Source of the DNA: Sphagnum compactum
Lineage: Eukaryota; Bryophyta; Sphagnopsida; Sphagnales
Assembly (NCBI GenBank): GCA_965153455.1
Contig: OZ234493.1
Coordinates: 3,286,001 to 3,350,000, forward strand
Direction of reading: 5' to 3'
DNA: 64,000 bases
Both the position numbers and the translations under genes were made by a program. The notes beneath the pieces were generated by a model. It searched no databases. It worked only from the letters and a program-made list of their open reading frames with translations, and was not told the DNA's origin. Within the stretch, counting starts at the first letter, position 1. Every line of letters starts with the position of its first letter. Below, in pieces: positions 24,767 through 36,310 of this stretch.

Positions 24767-27700
24767 GGAGCAGAGCTTGGGCTGCCATCCTCGCCACCAC
24801 TTTGGTCTGATCAACAATAATAATACTACGTGTACGCAGAGTGCATGCCCACTACTACAACAATTGGGATGCTGTCGTCCTGATCATAGCAAAAGAACAC
24901 TCTCGACTTCACATTCTATACCTGAACCTGGACCCCACGCTCACCGCTCAGTGACTCTACCACCCACACGTCATTCCGGTTTGGTTCGCACAAATCCAGT
25001 GACAGTACCCGGAGTTATATCCTGACATCTCTTTCTTGCGCCCAACGCTCCAAATCTAAACTTTATTGGTTCTGCCCTTCAGGGTAGAGACTAGAGACGT
25101 TGTGATGCACCCAGAAACGGGCAAAAATTTGGTATCCCTACATTTTCTAGGGTCATGTGGAGTGAACTATAGAAACATTTCCGGCATAACTGAAGGATCC
25201 ACTTGGGCTTTCACCATGCCAGTCACCATGTGTTTCCAATTTAGTATGTTGAATATTTATCATCCTTATGGATGTCATTGATGTCATTGAAAGGGGAGAG
25301 CCATTATGCAATGAGCCGCTTGTTTTTCAGAGGTTTAGTTGCTGTTGTGACTGTAGGTCTAATGGGGAATGCTCTTGTACTGGGTACTGCCACAGTTAGA
25401 GCAACAGTTTAAAGATGCCATGGTAATGCAGTGTCATCCATGTTAATAGTACACATGCCAGTAGCCTCTGCAATAGGAGATGTTCATATATACCTTTGTG
25501 AATTGGCATCTAGGGCTTCCATTCACATATAAAGCACTGGGAGGACTTTCCTAATGTATTTGGAGCGCAACTTATATCCATGAATGGCATGACCTTAAAC
25601 CCTAAAAAAGAGGAGGGATCTTACACATACTCCTTAAGAACAGGAGAGAAATTATGCTTACTTACAGGCAGAAAGGTAGCATCACACTTGGTGTTATAAG
25701 AGTAGGAAATAAGAACCCTCTTCCTCCTACAGCTCATAATCTACAAATGTTTCTATTCATGATAACAATGTTTATAAGTTCTACAAATGTTTAAGCTCAT
25801 GATCCCGTTCAACCTATGCTTTACAATGGATAGAGCCCTCAGGTGGGCAACATCCCCAAAATGCAGTGCCAGACTTGGCTACCTCTTTGTCCTGGGCCTT
25901 TATTTTGGAATAAACCTCCCCACCCCACCTTAGGGCTTTCTCTTATACTTTATCTGGACATCAAGGTTTCAATATTCTAATAAAGCTTGCTAGACACTTG
26001 TGTTCTTTCATAGTTGTCTCCTTCGAGGGAATGAGTGTGGCTCTCTATCTATACATCTTGGTTTTGTTTTATGACATCTCCTTGATGCTTGTGAAGTTAA
26101 AATGTTACATGGAAACTGCACAGCTACATGGTCTAGAACAAACTTCTGACATGGTTTGATATCTAATGCATTAAGTTGTGACATTTATGTGGTTGTGAGC
26201 TTTCATACAACATAATGTGCTTCACAAGGGATTCTGAGTTGCATGTAATTCATCCACTTAACCTATGAAAGCTTGGTGCAGATGGAGTGTGGAGCATGTG
26301 GGCATTGCAACAGTTAGCAACAATCAAGAGGGTGTTAATGTCTAGTGCTATCTAGTGTTTGAATATTCAACAAGCTAGTAGGAGAGATCAAAATTGTTCA
26401 CAACTTGGGGAACATTGTCCAATATTCAAGATTATTCTTTGAAACCAAGAACAATTCAGTTGGTCCTTCTAAGCTTGGGATGCTCATTGTTGCATGTAAT
26501 CAAATGTTTCTAGTCTTATGAAGAAATGTTTTTACTCTAATGGAGACAATGAAGTCCAGAATCTCATAATCTGGCAGATATAAATCTTCTCATCCATCCA
26601 TCCTTCACACATATAATGTTTCCAACTACAACAGGTGGCCAGAAACCCTAGGTTCCAGACAATATGAAGAAAAAGAGTTCTGTCAATCCAGAATACCAGT
26701 GTGATCATCCTACTACTTGTAACACCTACATGGAAATCATTCTTTCTTCATCAACCAAATGAGCACAAATATATTAGTAGTGTCATTGCACCTGTGTAGC
26801 CAGTCTTTCTTTGATTCTTCCTATTTTACCAATGTTGATCTTAAAGAATATTGGCAACCCTTGCTATGGGTGTTGTTCTAGGCTATCTTCTCATGCACCT
26901 ATCTCCTCTCTCTTGTTTCACCATTTTTGCCAAATGAAACCTATTGCTTCTCAACCATTTCAATGTTAGGTTCCAATTGTATAAAAGTGTGACTATTTTG
27001 ACCCATTAACTTCATAAACTCCTCCACTAACTCCTCGATTACATGTTGAAATTTAACATGGGCATGGTGGGCTCTATATGTTGGGCTCAGACGAAGGCCA
27101 TTACAATTTCCTGATGCCCTTTTTATGAGCTGAAGGGCTCATTAATGCCCTTTTATGGGCATAAGAGCCCATTTTACTGTACTCTCAATCATAATAATAC
27201 ATGCTCCTTTTATTTAAAGGTTGAGCCTTACACAAAGTAAATCTCTTGGAGTGGGGCATTGTCGATATGTGGTTTGCTGCCCCTGGCTATTGGTTGTCTT
27301 CATTTGGGAATGCCCTGCTCCTGGAGCCTTACCTACCATATAGGTAAAGCTTTTCATATGGCCTTTTTTGTGTAGGGTAAAGCACTCGGAGCAGGGCATT
27401 TATGGCCTGGGACCACCCAAGGAGGGCCCATATGATGGGCTTTCCCACCTTTCCAGGCCCACCTTAAGGGAAGGTACTTCAGGAATGAAAGCTTTGCCTC
27501 CTGTGGTTATTATGTGTAGGGTAATGCCCAAGGAGGGAGGAGTTCCCAAAATAACTATCCTTGTGGGAGTCAAGGGTTGTTATTTTGGGAACTCCCTGCT
27601 CTATTATGAGGGAGTTACTAGGTGTAAAGTGTGCAACTTGTGCCCGAGATGGAGAATCACAACGTAATGGATGAAGAATTAAAATTTCTTGATAAAGAAA

Positions 27701-27811
27701 CAAGAGATCCCACAAGACATGATGAAGAAGTGGGAAATCCCTACGAAATTCATATTTGAAATTATTACTTGTAGTGTGCCCTCCTTAATTAGTGTACTTT
27801 TCTTGGTCAAG
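24767..27811. other. Upstream of the PPR gene and intergenic
   Basis: The first few hundred bases, relatively GC-rich, would hold the PPR promoter and 5' UTR; no clear TATA box was singled out. From about 25300 on the sequence is AT-rich without a supported gene. Near 27110-27180 short inverted motifs (aatgcccttttatgggcat) are repeated. Confidence 0.5.
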
Positions 27812-27821
27812 GGGTTTATGC
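27812..27821. repeat. Left 10-bp direct repeat (putative target duplication)
   Basis: gggtttatgc occurs here and again at 30254-30263, exactly flanking the GC-rich element. The bases outside both copies differ, as expected for a target-site duplication. Confidence 0.7.
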
Positions 27822-30253
27822 TGGCCTCATAAGTTTATGGATTTGGCAAAAACCCTTATGGATATCCATAAACTAAGCTTCGGCGCCGTCCATAAACTAA
27901 GAAGGGTTGTTTTCCCACGGTTTCGCGTAGCACGGGTTGTGCACCGGTGCCGTTCACAATCATCGGTGCCTCGAAATGTCGAAGAAGCTTGCCACGCCAT
28001 TTCAGCCGGCGCATTGCCTCCAATTCGGACTGAAGATCGCCGAGGAGGCGAACAAGCGCGTCACGTCGGTGCGCTGCAACTTCTGTGCCTTCTTCGGCCG
28101 CGCTAAGCTCAAGGCTGGTGACGAGCACGCTGGCGAAAAGCGCCAGCGCAGCTCGCGCAACAACACCAAGTACTGGACGTCGTTCGCGCCGCAGAACTAT
28201 CGTAGTCACCACGAGTCGCAGCACGCCGATCTATGGGCCGAGTACAGCGCGTTGTCCAACGAGGAGAAGTGCATGCACTTTCATGGCAAGGCGAACTGTG
28301 CCAACACGCTGCACCGGTACGTTAACTTGGAGTTCGACTCGTTCAAGTTCCACGTGTCGGCGCCCATCGTCGATGTCATCATCTTCGACCTGTTCTTTCG
28401 GCCCGACGAGGTGCTCGTCGACTTTGACGACGACGACGACGAGGACGATGGCGGCGCGGCCGCCGCGATCGCCAAGAACGCCGCCGCTAAGGCCAAGCAG
28501 AAGACTCTGGCGCTCAAGCTGTTTGTCAAGGACGTGGCGAACGTCGATGAGGACGAGTATGTCGTCACCATCAAGGGCACGATGCAATACGAGCTGCCCA
28601 TGGACCATGTCTCGACGGGAATGTCGTTCCGCCAAATGGCGGCCGCGATGCAGCATACCAAGGAGCGCTGCAGCCTGTCCAAGCTGGGCGGCATCAATGA
28701 CACCATCGTCGGCCAATACGTTCGCGTCCGCGTCACGTTCGCCCTTCAGCGCATTGCCGACCTGTGCGTCGACGAGTCGATCTGGGTGCTGTCACTCGCC
28801 GGCGACAGCAGTACCCACCGCGGCCAACACTTCTTCAACCTCCGCCTACGCGTGTGCTACCGCGGCGTCCTGCTAAATCTTCACCTCGTTGCCATCCCCC
28901 AGTTTCACCGCCACACCGTGCTCAACACGTTCAACATGCTCGTGAAGTTCCTGGACGTGCTGTACGGCCTCTGGCGCCGCAAGCTAATCAACGTGGGCAC
29001 CGATGGCGAGCCGACCATGGTCGGGCGACTCAACGGCCTAGTGACGCGCATGGCCCGCGAGGCAGAGCATCACGTCCTGCGCATCTGGTGCCCGCCGCAC
29101 GAAATGGACGTCGTCGTCAAGGACGGCGCTGAGATGCTGTACGACGGCGAGTGGTCCAAGCAGGCCTGGTCGCTGTCGGTCTATCTACGGCAAACCTAAT
29201 CATGCGCATGAACGTGAAGTGCCCCAAGAAGACCAACCGTTGGCTCAGTCCGGGCGTGCTGCTCAACTTCCTCAAGCAGTACCGTCGCACCATCGTTCAG
29301 CACGTGACGGCCAATGCCAGCGACAAGCTGCTGTCGGATCGATGGTGGGTCATTGCTTACGCCATCGAGGAGATCAATAAGACGTTCGTCATGTTGTAGA
29401 GCCGCTCGCAGATAATCGCGCAACAAGAATCGCTCATCCAGACGCTCATCGGCACTCTGGTCGCAATGTTCGGCATCGTCCACGCCGGCGACGCCGACGA
29501 CGACGGCGACGAGTTCGAGACGTTCGAGCAATGGCGCATCGAGCGAGTCGAGTTCGTCCTCTACGTTAAGGACCAGGGCTCGTTCCCCAAGTTGTGCTAC
29601 AAGCGCCTGGACGCGCCAGCCCAGAAGGAGGTCATGAGCCAGTTCGCCCAGTACGCCATGTTCATCGTCACCGGGCTTGGCAACATCCGCGCTGAACGCG
29701 ACGAAAACAATGAGCCGTTCGAGCAAGATGCCCTGCCGGTGATGCCTAACCAGATCGTCAAGCTACGCCACGGCGACTTCATTGAGCAGGTGCTCGACCC
29801 GTACCGCGACCATCTCTCCAAGTTCTGGTCCGAGGAGTCCATCGACTAAGTCGAGGAGGGTCATCGCTACCTGCTCAAGATGTACAACGAGGACGCGGTG
29901 CTGCATGCCGCCTTGGACAAGCACGACGTGCAGACGACTTTCAACGACGCCTAGGACGCGGTGCCACAACAAGCGCAGGTCGAGCGCCTGCGCGCCTTCC
30001 TCGACGGATTGGCCACCGCCTTCGCCAACACGATTGCTGTCGAGTCCGACTTCTCCATTCTCAAGTGGGAGATGGATGAGTTCCGCACCTGCCTGATGCA
30101 CTTGTCGCTAGAGGGCATCTTCCAGACCAAGCAGCACCCCATCCTGCAGAGCTTGGAGTACTGATTCCTTGCGTCCATAAACTAAGCTTGGGTGGCGTCC
30201 ATAAACTAGCTTAGTTTATTTAGTTTATGGATATCCGTAAACTTACGAGGACT
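27822..30253 (+). mobile_element. GC-rich DNA transposon with TIRs (hAT-like), 2.4 kb
   Basis: Imperfect 18-bp terminal inverted repeats, CCTCrTAAGTTTAyGGAT, lie at 27825-27842 and 30233-30250 with two mismatches. Just inside each end are a palindrome (27856-27871, 30222-30243) and two copies of a subterminal motif GTCCATAAACTAAG (27864-27877 with one change and 27888-27901 left; 30173-30186 and a shorter copy at 30197-30209 right). A 10-bp direct repeat flanks the element. The interior, about 27930-30165, is very rich in G and C at third codon positions and codes for a decayed transposase, while DNA on both sides is AT-rich. The 10-bp duplication is longer than the 8 bp usual for hAT elements. 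Confidence 0.8.
27976..30164 (+). pseudogene. BED-finger/hAT-like transposase, decayed
   Basis: About 730 codons. The N-terminus carries a BED-like zinc finger: C34-x2-C37 (RCNFCAFFGR), then W67 and H78/H79 with H83 (YRSHHESQH). An acidic Asp/Glu run follows near residue 155. Catalytic-like blocks are LSLAGDSSTHRG, VGTDGEPTMVGR (TDG block) and RIWCPPHEMDVVVK (CxxxH). The C-terminal SDFSILKWEMDEFRTCL resembles the hAT dimerisation region. Damage: a frameshift near 29190-29200 and in-frame stops at 29397, 29847 and 29952; it ends with TGA at 30162. The N-terminal 407 codons are intact. An ATG further upstream in the same frame (27937) exists, but 27976 starts the conserved part. From memory, similar proteins are repetitive in Phytophthora; this is not verified here. 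Confidence 0.75.
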
Positions 30254-30263
30254 GGGTTTATGC
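30254..30263. repeat. Right 10-bp direct repeat (putative target duplication)
   Basis: gggtttatgc, identical to 27812-27821 at the other side of the GC-rich element. Confidence 0.7.
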
Positions 30264-33200
30264 CTTCGTTTACTCCCCTTGCAAGGCATAATTGACAAGC
30301 CTTTGAGGGTTTAGTTGACCAAACCATTGTTGAAAATCCACAATGGGGGTTTTCAACAAATGACTCATCATGCAAATCATGAAATCCATTATGCTATAGA
30401 GCATGCCAAGTACAAGCCATTGTGCCTATTTCATTGCCCATTCAAATAATTTGGCTTTAAGGACTCAGCTCGCCCAAATTCCTCACAATCATTTCATTGG
30501 GCACAATAATATGTAATAAGTCATTAGGCATTTCGCAAAGCAAGGGTGTGTTACTTATAGTGTTTCATGGTAATTTGTTTTTACAAAGTAAAAATGTGTT
30601 GTGTTTTATGTGTTTTACATCGTGCAATGGCCTTGGGCCAAAAGGTTCTTGAAATAATAGGCCTTTAACCTCTAGCCTTAAGGGCGCACTATTTTGGGAA
30701 TGCCTTAGTCTTGGGGTGTTACCATAGGCATAAAAACTTGATTGTGTTCTCTAGGGCATTTGTAGGTACCTTACAAAAGGTGCAATCATTTGGGGTCACT
30801 TTATAAATTTGTAAAATGTGTTATAAAGTGCCTCTAAGGTGGGAAATTCAAATTATGTCAGTGTTTTATGTAAGGGAAGGGCAAATCAAATCAAGAGCCA
30901 TGTCATTATTAGAATTAGGAACTAGCGTTGCCATAATGCCACTCATGCCTTTGAACAATGAAAAAACCTTACCTATTTTTCTCTTTTGTATTTGCAAGTA
31001 TGTCCTTAGGGAGAATTGTTAACGGGTAGAAATATCTAGACTAGTTAGTTTCTTACCCAAGGGGTGAAGCTACCCAAGGGGTGAAGCTAGTGGGATTAGG
31101 TAGCCCAAGTTAGTGAGTGGTTGGGATAATTCACCTAATATTTAGAAGATTTTTAAGAAGGGATTAAGATAAGGCCTTATTTTTTAGGGGTCAATGTGTG
31201 CCTTGTGTGGTATGTGGGGAAGAGGGACTAGAGGAAGTGGGGGAGGATTGGGGAGGGACATTCGAGACTTTTGGAGTGGGACATTGGAAATGTAGGACTC
31301 TCATAAAGAAGGAAGGAAAGAATGAAAAAAGATGTATGTACTTTGTGTGTGATTTTAATGGAAGATGGTTGAAGGACTTGAACTTCTTGTGTTGTATTGG
31401 TATTCTAGTAAGGGTGGAAGGTAGAGTAGTTGATAATATACAAGTAAGATGTTTTTTTGAAATAATATGTTTACAATTTTTTTAAGACAAAAAGTAACAA
31501 GGCTTCCCATTGGTAGCTTTTGGAGCAATACGCTATTGGCTGCCGCAGGAAGCTAGCAACCAATCCTTAATGGAGGATAGCAAGGGGGGAAGACCAGCAA
31601 ATAACTGCTTGCAAATTGAAAGGTACAACAACATGCAGTAGGCACATGTTAACAGGGAAGGCAAATGGTTATAGATGGTAGAAAGTAGAGGAGGGATTTC
31701 TTGAAGTGATGTAGGCAGCAAACAAGGCCATAAGAGGACTTGCAAGTGTAGGAGAGAAGGGACAGTAGTGGTAGAAGGTTGGCAGATCTCTTAGATAACA
31801 TCTAGGGGTGTTGAAGGTACTGCAGAACTAGGAGAGTAGTTACTCTTGGGTTTTGCCCATTTCTCATGTTTCCCTTTTCTATTTTCTCCCCCTTACCCCT
31901 TGGTTTATATTACTTATTAAAGGGTAGGTTTAGTCATAGGTAGTAGACCTTTACCTACCTCATTCCTCTTTGTATGATTTCTTATTTATTACTTGAGTAG
32001 TTGTAGTAAAATAAGTTAATGAGGGTAGTTTTTTGTGTGGAGTAATAAGGTGTTGACCTTGTCTTCGAGTTTTACCCCTTGGAAAATGGTAATGATCGAA
32101 GGTTGCAATTTCACCCCTTAACAATAATTTTCATGTGCATTGAGGGGGCATTTTGTGAATTTGTAAAGTTTTCCTAGTATGTTTTTTCCTAATGCAAAAG
32201 ATTCATATTTAAAAATTATATTATCTTTTTAATGTAAGGGAAGGTTTAGGCCAATAGGCATTGGTTTGTCTATAGGCATGACAAAATAGGGTAATAGGCC
32301 TAAATGGGCATTCATTTGTTTTTAGGCAAAGAAATACATACCTCTATGCATAACCTATTGTTGTGGCCTTCTTTTACAAACAATGAATGTAATACCATAC
32401 ATATTTCAGCCATGGGCATTTGCCAATGTGACTTTTTTAGTGAACTTTTGTTTGTTTAACTCATTTCAAGCTTTTTGTTTTGTTGCAACTTTATTCTCAT
32501 GTGTTTATTCCCCACCATCAATTAAATGAACACATTATAGGCCCTCCTTCTTTAGTTCTTGCAACATTTAAATTCTTAACACCATAACTTCTTGAGACCA
32601 ACCTTTTAATCTAACTTCACAAATGTGCAACTTGCATATTAATGATTGATTTTTTTAGGTGTAAATGGTTACTTTCAATTGTAAATGTCACATGTGATTT
32701 GTTATAATGTCTGCTCGTTTTGGACAAGTTGTATAAAATTTTAATCGTAAAAAAATGATGTACCCATTTAGTGGCAACAATAATCACATCAAAGTGCAAC
32801 TAACATGAACTTTCCATTTAATTAACATTTAGCCAATGTGGAAGAATCATTTATGATTAGTTTTTATGACTAAAATGTGCAATCACATATGCTTATGTGA
32901 TACAACTATTTGCAATTAAAATGTGTAGTCATATTTGATATAGAAAATTAGAATGTACACATGTGACAATAAATAATACTTATTAATTAATCTGTATAAT
33001 AAAAAATAGTGTAATCATGATAGCTACCAAGTTTAAGCTAAAGTAGGGTAGCGAACCTATTTTAAGCTAAATTTGGTTATGATAAACAACCTATCCTAGG
33101 TTAAACTAAGGTATAATACACAACTTAGCAAAGTTTAGGTCGTTAGGTAAGTTTAGTATAGGGAAGTCTTGGGGGCGACACTTAGTGTAAAATTTGGGAT

Positions 33201-33880
33201 CTATGTGCATCAAACGACCATTTTTAAGGGGTGTATTAAATAATTGTTCAACTTATTTTTTATCACTCTATTATCATCTTATTTTTTAATATATACATAT
33301 TCAAGCCACCCTATATTAATTATAATCCATTCTTTCATATTATTAGGTACCTTATGTTATAATTAAATTAATTATTTGAATAAAATGTACTTTATTTTTT
33401 AATTAATTAACGTTTACCTAACAACCAATATATTGCACCCTATATTTTTATTCACGTATTTTCTACTTTAAAAAAAAATTAGTGTCCCCCCTAGGAGGGA
33501 AGTGGGTGTAGGTGATAGGTTTAAGTAGGTACATAAATAGGTAGGATCTTAATTTGTTTTTTGTTCATGGTCACAAGCTTTTTTGATTGGTTCATTTCAA
33601 ATGGCACATACACTTTGAATGTCCATAATGCACACCATGAGTAGTCCTTTCTTTCACATAATTATATATTTTATAAAATTAAAGTTGTAAACAAAGGATA
33701 TGAGGATAAATTTTAATAGAAAGGAAACACTACAACATTATGTAACTTAATACATCCTTTATTTTGTGCACAAAAACATTATCACATATTCACACAATAA
33801 AATACTTAGTGTTTAACTTACATATTACTTAGTCTATTTAATAATAAATTATTTAACTTACATAATTAATTAATTACCCT
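30264..33880. other. Intergenic, AT-rich, no gene seen
   Basis: No open frame resembles a protein family. The first 2 kb share short phrases with the left flank of the transposon (for example ggcat-rich and cccaagg motifs), suggesting that the transposon landed in a repeat. Near 33030-33160 there is a patch of taggtt/aacctag motifs like those at 7.5-8.3 kb. Confidence 0.5.
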
Positions 33881-34209
33881 TTTATTTAAGGCTATTCTCA
33901 ATTATTTTAAGTTATTTCTACCTGTTGTTATAAAATATTATATGTTATTCCACCCTAAGATATTTTGGTTATTTTATGTTATTCCACTTTAAGGTATTCT
34001 AAGTTATTTTACCCTAGGTTATTCTTGATTATTATAGGTTATTCCAACCTAAGTTATTTTTGGCTATTTGAAGTTATTCCACCTTACACTATTTTTGATT
34101 ATTTAAAATTATTCCACCTTAGGTTATTTTAGGTTATTCTACTTTATTCCACCCTAAGTTATTTTAGGTTATTTTACCCTAGATTATTTTCAACTATAGG
34201 TTATTCCAT
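33881..34209. repeat. Short tandem repeat array, left half
   Basis: Imperfect tandem copies of a roughly 25-bp phrase, TTATTCCACCTTAGGTTATT with variants, often paired as about 50-bp units. The array resumes at 35742 after an inserted element. Confidence 0.75.
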
Positions 34210-35741
34210 GGGTAAAAACACACTACAATAGACAATTTTGGAAATCACAATGGTAGTTTTTTCTGAGTGAGTAAAGTAATGTTGCATTGTATTCAAATTT
34301 ATTTGAAAAAAATTGGTAAAAATGAGATGAAAAAATTGAAACCTAAATTTTAATCTTTCAAACCCAAATTGTTTTTACCAAAAGGGTAAATGTTCAATTC
34401 AAGGTGGACTTTACAAAGGATGGTACATCTAATGTTATTGTCATAACCCTAGCTTGGGCCAAGGCAAGGGCTTGCAAAGGTGCGGGCCAAAAGTGAAGCC
34501 CGGGAGTCACATTTCATGCTCTCAAGAGTGTAGGAAAGTGTGAGGGAATGAACCTCTACATTCCCAAGTGAGCTCCCACTTTGGGAGTTCTAATCCCATT
34601 GGAGTCTCGAATTTTTAGAGAACGATTACAAGGGTCAAAACTCATTGAATTGAAAATTTTCTTATACCATTGTGAATCTCTTGAAACGTAGATGTGTAAA
34701 ATGGGGTCACATGACCCATTTAGGTACTTAAGACACAAGTTATGGCCAAAGAAAGGCGGGAGTCAAACGACCAATTTGACTTCCGACCACTAGAAGTTAG
34801 GAATCGTCCTGATTTACTTGTGTGCAGATGACGTGCCACATATCGTTAGAAAGTTCTCAATGAACGATATAACTTTGCTTCAGACCTCACTTCAATCGAA
34901 GGTTTGCACAAAAAGTTATGGGCCTCCAAAGTCGCGATAGTCCCAATTTAGGGAATTTTGGGACTCCCAACTTGGGAGTCTCAAGACAAAATGACATTTG
35001 GGTGTTGGCCTTGTGGCCAGGCACAAAAAATACTACAAGGGGGAAGGTGGTGGCCTCCCCAAATCCAGGCCGTGATGAATCTTATGAGTTCGTGTTTGCC
35101 CATGGTTCGTCCGTGCACCAGAAGTGCTCCAATTATGCATTATCTAATTTATTGTTTAGTTTGTGTAGGTCCATGTGAATAATTGACCCACTTGTCACTC
35201 GTCCTAGTCCCCATCTCGGAGCTCCAGCACGCCCTTCTACCCCCGAATTGTTGCGAGCCAGGGAGCGTACCGCAACTGTTTATCCTTTCGTTGTTTTCAC
35301 TTTTGGACTCGCAATTAAGTTTATCAAGGAGTTTGGGTGTGCGTTAGTCACAATCTAAACTACCTCCAAAAATTTATCATTAGATTTTTTTCTTCTAGTG
35401 GAGCTGAAAACTAAGTTTATAATTTTTTACCACCACACATTGAAATACCATAACATTTAAGATGAAAGAATAAGTAAAAAATAGTTTTTCAAAAAATTTA
35501 AGATTTAAAATGAAAACTTCAAATCCGTAAAGTCCATTTCGATATCTAAATTAATTTGTTCAAGGCCCATACTTCTAGAGGTTTTAAAACTAATTTAAAT
35601 TATGGTGGTATGAACTTGGAAATGGAAAAATGTGTTAATTTCAATAGCATTTAAATATATTTTTTGAAAAATCACTAAATGTGGATTGTAAAAATGGACT
35701 TTCATCTACCCTTTTTGGGTGAGCATAATGTGCATTTACCC
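34210..35741. mobile_element. TIR insertion in the tandem array, 1.5 kb
   Basis: The left end reads GGGTAAAAACACACTA and the right end, inverted, GGGTAAATGCACATTA. ccat flanks both sides (34206-34209 and 35742-35745). Removing the element and one ccat restores the tandem repeat phrase (ttattccat followed by ttattttactctaggtt). No transposase is recognised inside, so it looks non-autonomous. It contains some less AT-rich sequence at about 34440-35300. Confidence 0.6.
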
Positions 35742-36310
35742 CCATTTCAAATTATTTTACTCTAGGTTATTTTTAGTTATTATAAATTATTCTTGGTTAT
35801 TATAGGTTATTATGAATTAATCCACCTTAAGCTGTTTTACCCTAAATCTATTTTTGGTTATTTTAAGTTATTTGCCTTAGGTTATTTTAAACTATTATAA
35901 ATTATTCCATTATAAGCTATTCTAAGTTATTCTACCTTCGGTTATTATTTGTTATTTTAGGTTATTCTAAGTTAATTCACTTAAATTATTTTACCCTGTG
36001 CTATTTTTGACTATTTTATGTTAATCCACCTTAAGTTATTGTTGGCTATTTTAAGTTATTCCACCCTATGTTATTTTAATTTATTGAACTTGATTATTCA
36101 AAGTTATTCCACCTTAGGTTATTTTAAATTAGTTTTTGTTAATATAAGTTATTGTAAGCTATTCCACCTTAAATGGTTTTTGGTTATTTTGTTAAAGCCT
36201 AATATGAGTTATTTTACCTTAGGTTATTTTAGGTTAATTATCCCTAAGTTATTTCAGGATATTGCACCTTTAAATATTTTCAACTATTTTAGATTATTTT
36301 AATTAGCTAA
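35742..36310. repeat. Short tandem repeat array, right half
   Basis: Continuation of the TTATTCCACCTTAGGTTATT array, more diverged. The 94-codon open frame in it (36018-36302) is a by-product of the repeat. Confidence 0.75.

Noticed and set aside
28085-29132. Long alternative frames over the transposase on both strands
   Set aside because: GC-rich coding DNA leaves shadow frames open. These are Ser/Arg/Pro-rich without domain blocks.
29397-29954. Reassigned stop codons (TAA/TAG as glutamine) in the transposase
   Set aside because: A frameshift is also present and the stops are confined to the last third, so ordinary decay explains them better.
27822-30253. Contamination or mis-assembly as the source of the GC-rich island
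   Set aside because: The island ends in matched TIRs and is bordered by identical 10-bp repeats within plant-like DNA, which is what transposition produces. Read-level proof is still lacking.
36018-36302. A 94-codon frame of repeated LxxxLxYS sequence
   Set aside because: It is the translation of the TTATTCC tandem repeat, not a leucine-rich protein.
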